A stretch of 64,000 bases of DNA from Natronomonas marina (GTDB taxonomy: Archaea; Halobacteriota; Halobacteria; Halobacteriales; Haloarculaceae). The translations under genes were made by a program, and so were the position numbers. Positions 62,464 through 64,000 of the stretch are shown piece after piece. The notes beneath the pieces were generated by a model. The model was given only the letters and a program-made list of their open reading frames with translations. It made no database searches and was not told where the DNA came from. Where the stretch lies: NCBI RefSeq assembly GCF_024298905.1, contig NZ_CP101154.1, forward strand, positions 2,914,001 through 2,978,000, given 5' to 3'. The stretch's first letter is position 1. The number at the start of each line of letters is the position of its first letter.

Positions 62464-62919
62464 TTACGTCTCGGCGACGATGTCGGCCCAGCCCTCGTGG
62501 TAGTCGGCGAGGTAGTTGAACTCCGTGAGGACCTCGGCGAAGCGCCACTCCCCGTCGACGCGACGGTACGTGTCGTCGTACCGGCCCTGAATCCACCCCG
62601 CACTCCCGTCCGCGAACGTGCACGGGACCTCGACGTACCACTGGCCGGTCGCCGTGTCCCCGTCGATGTCGATCACCGGGTTGTGGAGCATGTGGACGAG
62701 GAAGGGGTGTTCGGAACCGACGATCTCCTCGGCGAAGCGCCGGACCGACGCCCGGCCGTCGAACGTCCCGACGGGGCCGAAGTCGAGGTGGGCATCCTCG
62801 GTGAAGAGCGCCGCGAAGCCGTCCCAGTCGCGGTCGTCGGCCCGATAGCAGTACTCGTGTCGGAGTTCGGCGATGGCGATCCTGTCTTCGATCCTCGCGA
62901 GTCGGTCTTCCAGTGCCAT
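62464..62919 (-). CDS. SnoaL/NTF2-like protein
   Basis: 151 aa. R-I-E-D-R-I-A-I-A-E-L-R-H-E-Y-C-Y-R-A-D-D-R-D-W is the usual opening of SnoaL-like (SnoaL_4) domains, followed by the F-T-E-D-A-H-L-D-F segment and C-terminal strands with W-Y-V-E-V and Y-D-D-T-Y. Such proteins form a cone-shaped pocket and act as isomerases, dehydratases or binding proteins for cyclic or polyketide-like compounds. No catalytic residue can be named with certainty. It lies between an SDR and a MaoC gene. Confidence 0.87.
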   Translation of the reverse strand: MALEDRLARIEDRIAIAELRHEYCYRADDRDWDGFAALFTEDAHLDFGPVGTFDGRASVRRFAEEIVGSEHPFLVHMLHNPVIDIDGDTATGQWYVEVPCTFADGSAGWIQGRYDDTYRRVDGEWRFAEVLTEFNYLADYHEGWADIVAET

Positions 62920-63047
62920 GTTGGCACGGACGGCGAGACGGGTCTTAAACCGTCGGTCCGTGGGCGGTAGCGAGACGACGGCGCCCGGATCGCCGATTTG
63001 CGGTGGCTCGCGGCGGGTCGCCTTCGGCCGCGAACGCCCCGGCGGAA

Positions 63048-63818
63048 TCAGGAGGTACGGTAGCCGCCGTCGACGACGAGGTTCTGCCCGGTGACGAAAC
63101 TCGCCCCGTCGCTGGCAAGAAAGAGAACGGCGTCGGCGACCTCTCGTGGTTCGCCGACCCGGCCCATCGGCGCCGCCTCCATGCTGTACTGGATCGTTCC
63201 ATCGTGGGTGTCCCTGCGGAGCATCGGCGTGTCGATGAAGCCCGGCGAGACGGCGTTGACGCGGATCCCCTCGCCGGCGTAATCGCGGGCGATCTGTCTC
63301 GTCATCGCGACGACGCCGCCCTTCGCGGCGCTGTACGAACAGCTGTTCGGTGCCCCGACGACGCCGAAGACGCTCGCCACGTTGACGATGGCCCCGCCGG
63401 TGTCCTCGGCCGTCATGCGCTCGACGCCGGCCAGACAGCCGTGGTAGACGCCGGTGAGGTTGACCGAGAGCGCCGCCGACCAGTTCTCCGGGGTGGTCTC
63501 GGTCAGCGCGTACGACTCCGCACGACCCGCGTTGTTCACGACGACGTCGATCCCGCCGGTCAGTTCGACGGCCCGGTCGACCGCCGCTCGAACCGCCTCG
63601 AGGTCGGTGACGTCGGTCTCGACGTACGCCGCGGTCCCGCCGCGGTCCTCGATCAGTTCGTCGGTCGGCACCTCCCCCGCACGCGGTTCCCGACGGAGGT
63701 CGGCGTTCACCACGGCCGCCCCGCGGTCGGCCGCCCGGAGCGCAATCTCGCGTCCGACTCCCGAACTCCCGCCCGTTACCAGTACCGTCTTCCCGTCGAA
63801 CCCGGTGGTCTCCTGCAT
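63048..63818 (-). CDS. Short-chain dehydrogenase/reductase (SDR)
   Basis: 256 aa classical SDR. T-G-G-S-S-G-V-G, N-N-A-G, the catalytic Ser in N-V-A-S and Y-S-A-A-K are intact; P-G-F-I-D-T-P-M follows. The Asp at the end of strand 2 (V-V-N-A-D-L) suggests NAD(H) preference. It probably oxidises a secondary alcohol in the same route as the SnoaL-like and MaoC-type genes. Reverse-strand GAGAAAAAACCTT at 63838-63850 is the TATA candidate, with about 27-base spacing. Confidence 0.92.
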   Translation of the reverse strand: MQETTGFDGKTVLVTGGSSGVGREIALRAADRGAAVVNADLRREPRAGEVPTDELIEDRGGTAAYVETDVTDLEAVRAAVDRAVELTGGIDVVVNNAGRAESYALTETTPENWSAALSVNLTGVYHGCLAGVERMTAEDTGGAIVNVASVFGVVGAPNSCSYSAAKGGVVAMTRQIARDYAGEGIRVNAVSPGFIDTPMLRRDTHDGTIQYSMEAAPMGRVGEPREVADAVLFLASDGASFVTGQNLVVDGGYRTS

Positions 63819-64000
63819 GCCCGCTGGTCGCCGGTCGGGAGAAAAAACCTTCCGGCGGTCGGCGCGCGACCGGGCCGATCGGTCGTCGACCGATCCGCGA
63901 GTGGACCGCCGACGCCGGGCGACCGGAGCGGTGACGGCCGGCGGGGCGGGGCGGTCACCATCAGATCGGTCGAGCGAAGACGTATGGCCGGCGTTCGACA

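Noticed and set aside
63984-64000. Possible plus-strand gene start at the right edge
   Set aside because: Only five codons are visible (M-A-G-V-R); there is no promoter or family evidence, so it was not called.

Overview
The window is from a haloarchaeon (class Halobacteria). It is GC-rich and encodes strongly acidic proteins. Many genes have a TATA-like element centred about 26-32 bases before the start codon and no Shine-Dalgarno sequence, which suggests leaderless transcripts. Secreted binding proteins carry twin-arginine plus lipobox signals followed by Gly/Asn-rich linkers. A TATA-binding-protein-like gene and an F420-type oxidoreductase also fit. I cannot name the genus from sequence alone. 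No rRNA, tRNA, CRISPR array or intact insertion sequence was seen.

The window is almost entirely catabolic, with very dense acyl-CoA chemistry: five acyl-CoA dehydrogenases, four AMP-forming acyl-CoA ligases plus one decayed copy, a PaaK-like ligase, three crotonases plus one fused to a 3-hydroxyacyl-CoA dehydrogenase, three SDRs, two PaaI-type thioesterases, two MaoC-type dehydratases, a biotin-dependent acyl-CoA carboxylase and a lone B12-binding subunit.

0-17 kb is the least ordinary part. A partial class III CoA-transferase and a citryl-CoA-lyase-like gene are followed by two ACMSD/decarboxylase-type amidohydrolases with a Rieske protein between them. Next comes a two-gene module: a Cys form of the UGSC (seleno)protein family plus a ~350-aa protein of unknown function. 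An M29/NicX-like metalloenzyme, a complete peptide-type ABC transporter and a CPPC thioredoxin-fold protein lead to a second copy of the same module. A divergent TBP-like gene closes the region. I read 5.2-16.7 kb as an uptake-and-processing cluster built around an uncharacterised CGSC thiol/redox module.

17-34 kb holds an AtuA-type gene pair, two acyl-CoA dehydrogenases, a Bcp-like peroxiredoxin, an HTH regulator, a CaiC-like ligase divergent from an IclR regulator, an AT-rich gene-poor stretch, a crotonase, an SDR, a ligase and a three-component TRAP transporter.

34-48 kb begins with an ACAD10/11-like dehydrogenase coupled to an APH-fold kinase, the pairing known from 4-hydroxyacyl-CoA breakdown. 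A HAD/crotonase fusion, an F420 oxidoreductase, a ligase, a crotonase, thioesterase, PaaK-like, ACAD, B12-binding and MaoC-type genes follow. A truncated ligase copy now sits as the leader of the MaoC-type gene. A UspA protein ends this part.

48-64 kb carries divergent carboxylase subunits, a FabL-like SDR lacking its catalytic Tyr, a thioesterase, a crotonase, a second AtuA pair, an unknown helical protein, a second APH-type kinase, a sodium:solute symporter with a 51-aa membrane partner, a ligase, a MaoC dehydratase, a SnoaL-like protein and an SDR. The whole looks like a catabolic island for several carboxylic, branched-chain or terpenoid-like acids, with ABC, TRAP and SSS uptake systems. 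Actual substrates cannot be read from the sequence.
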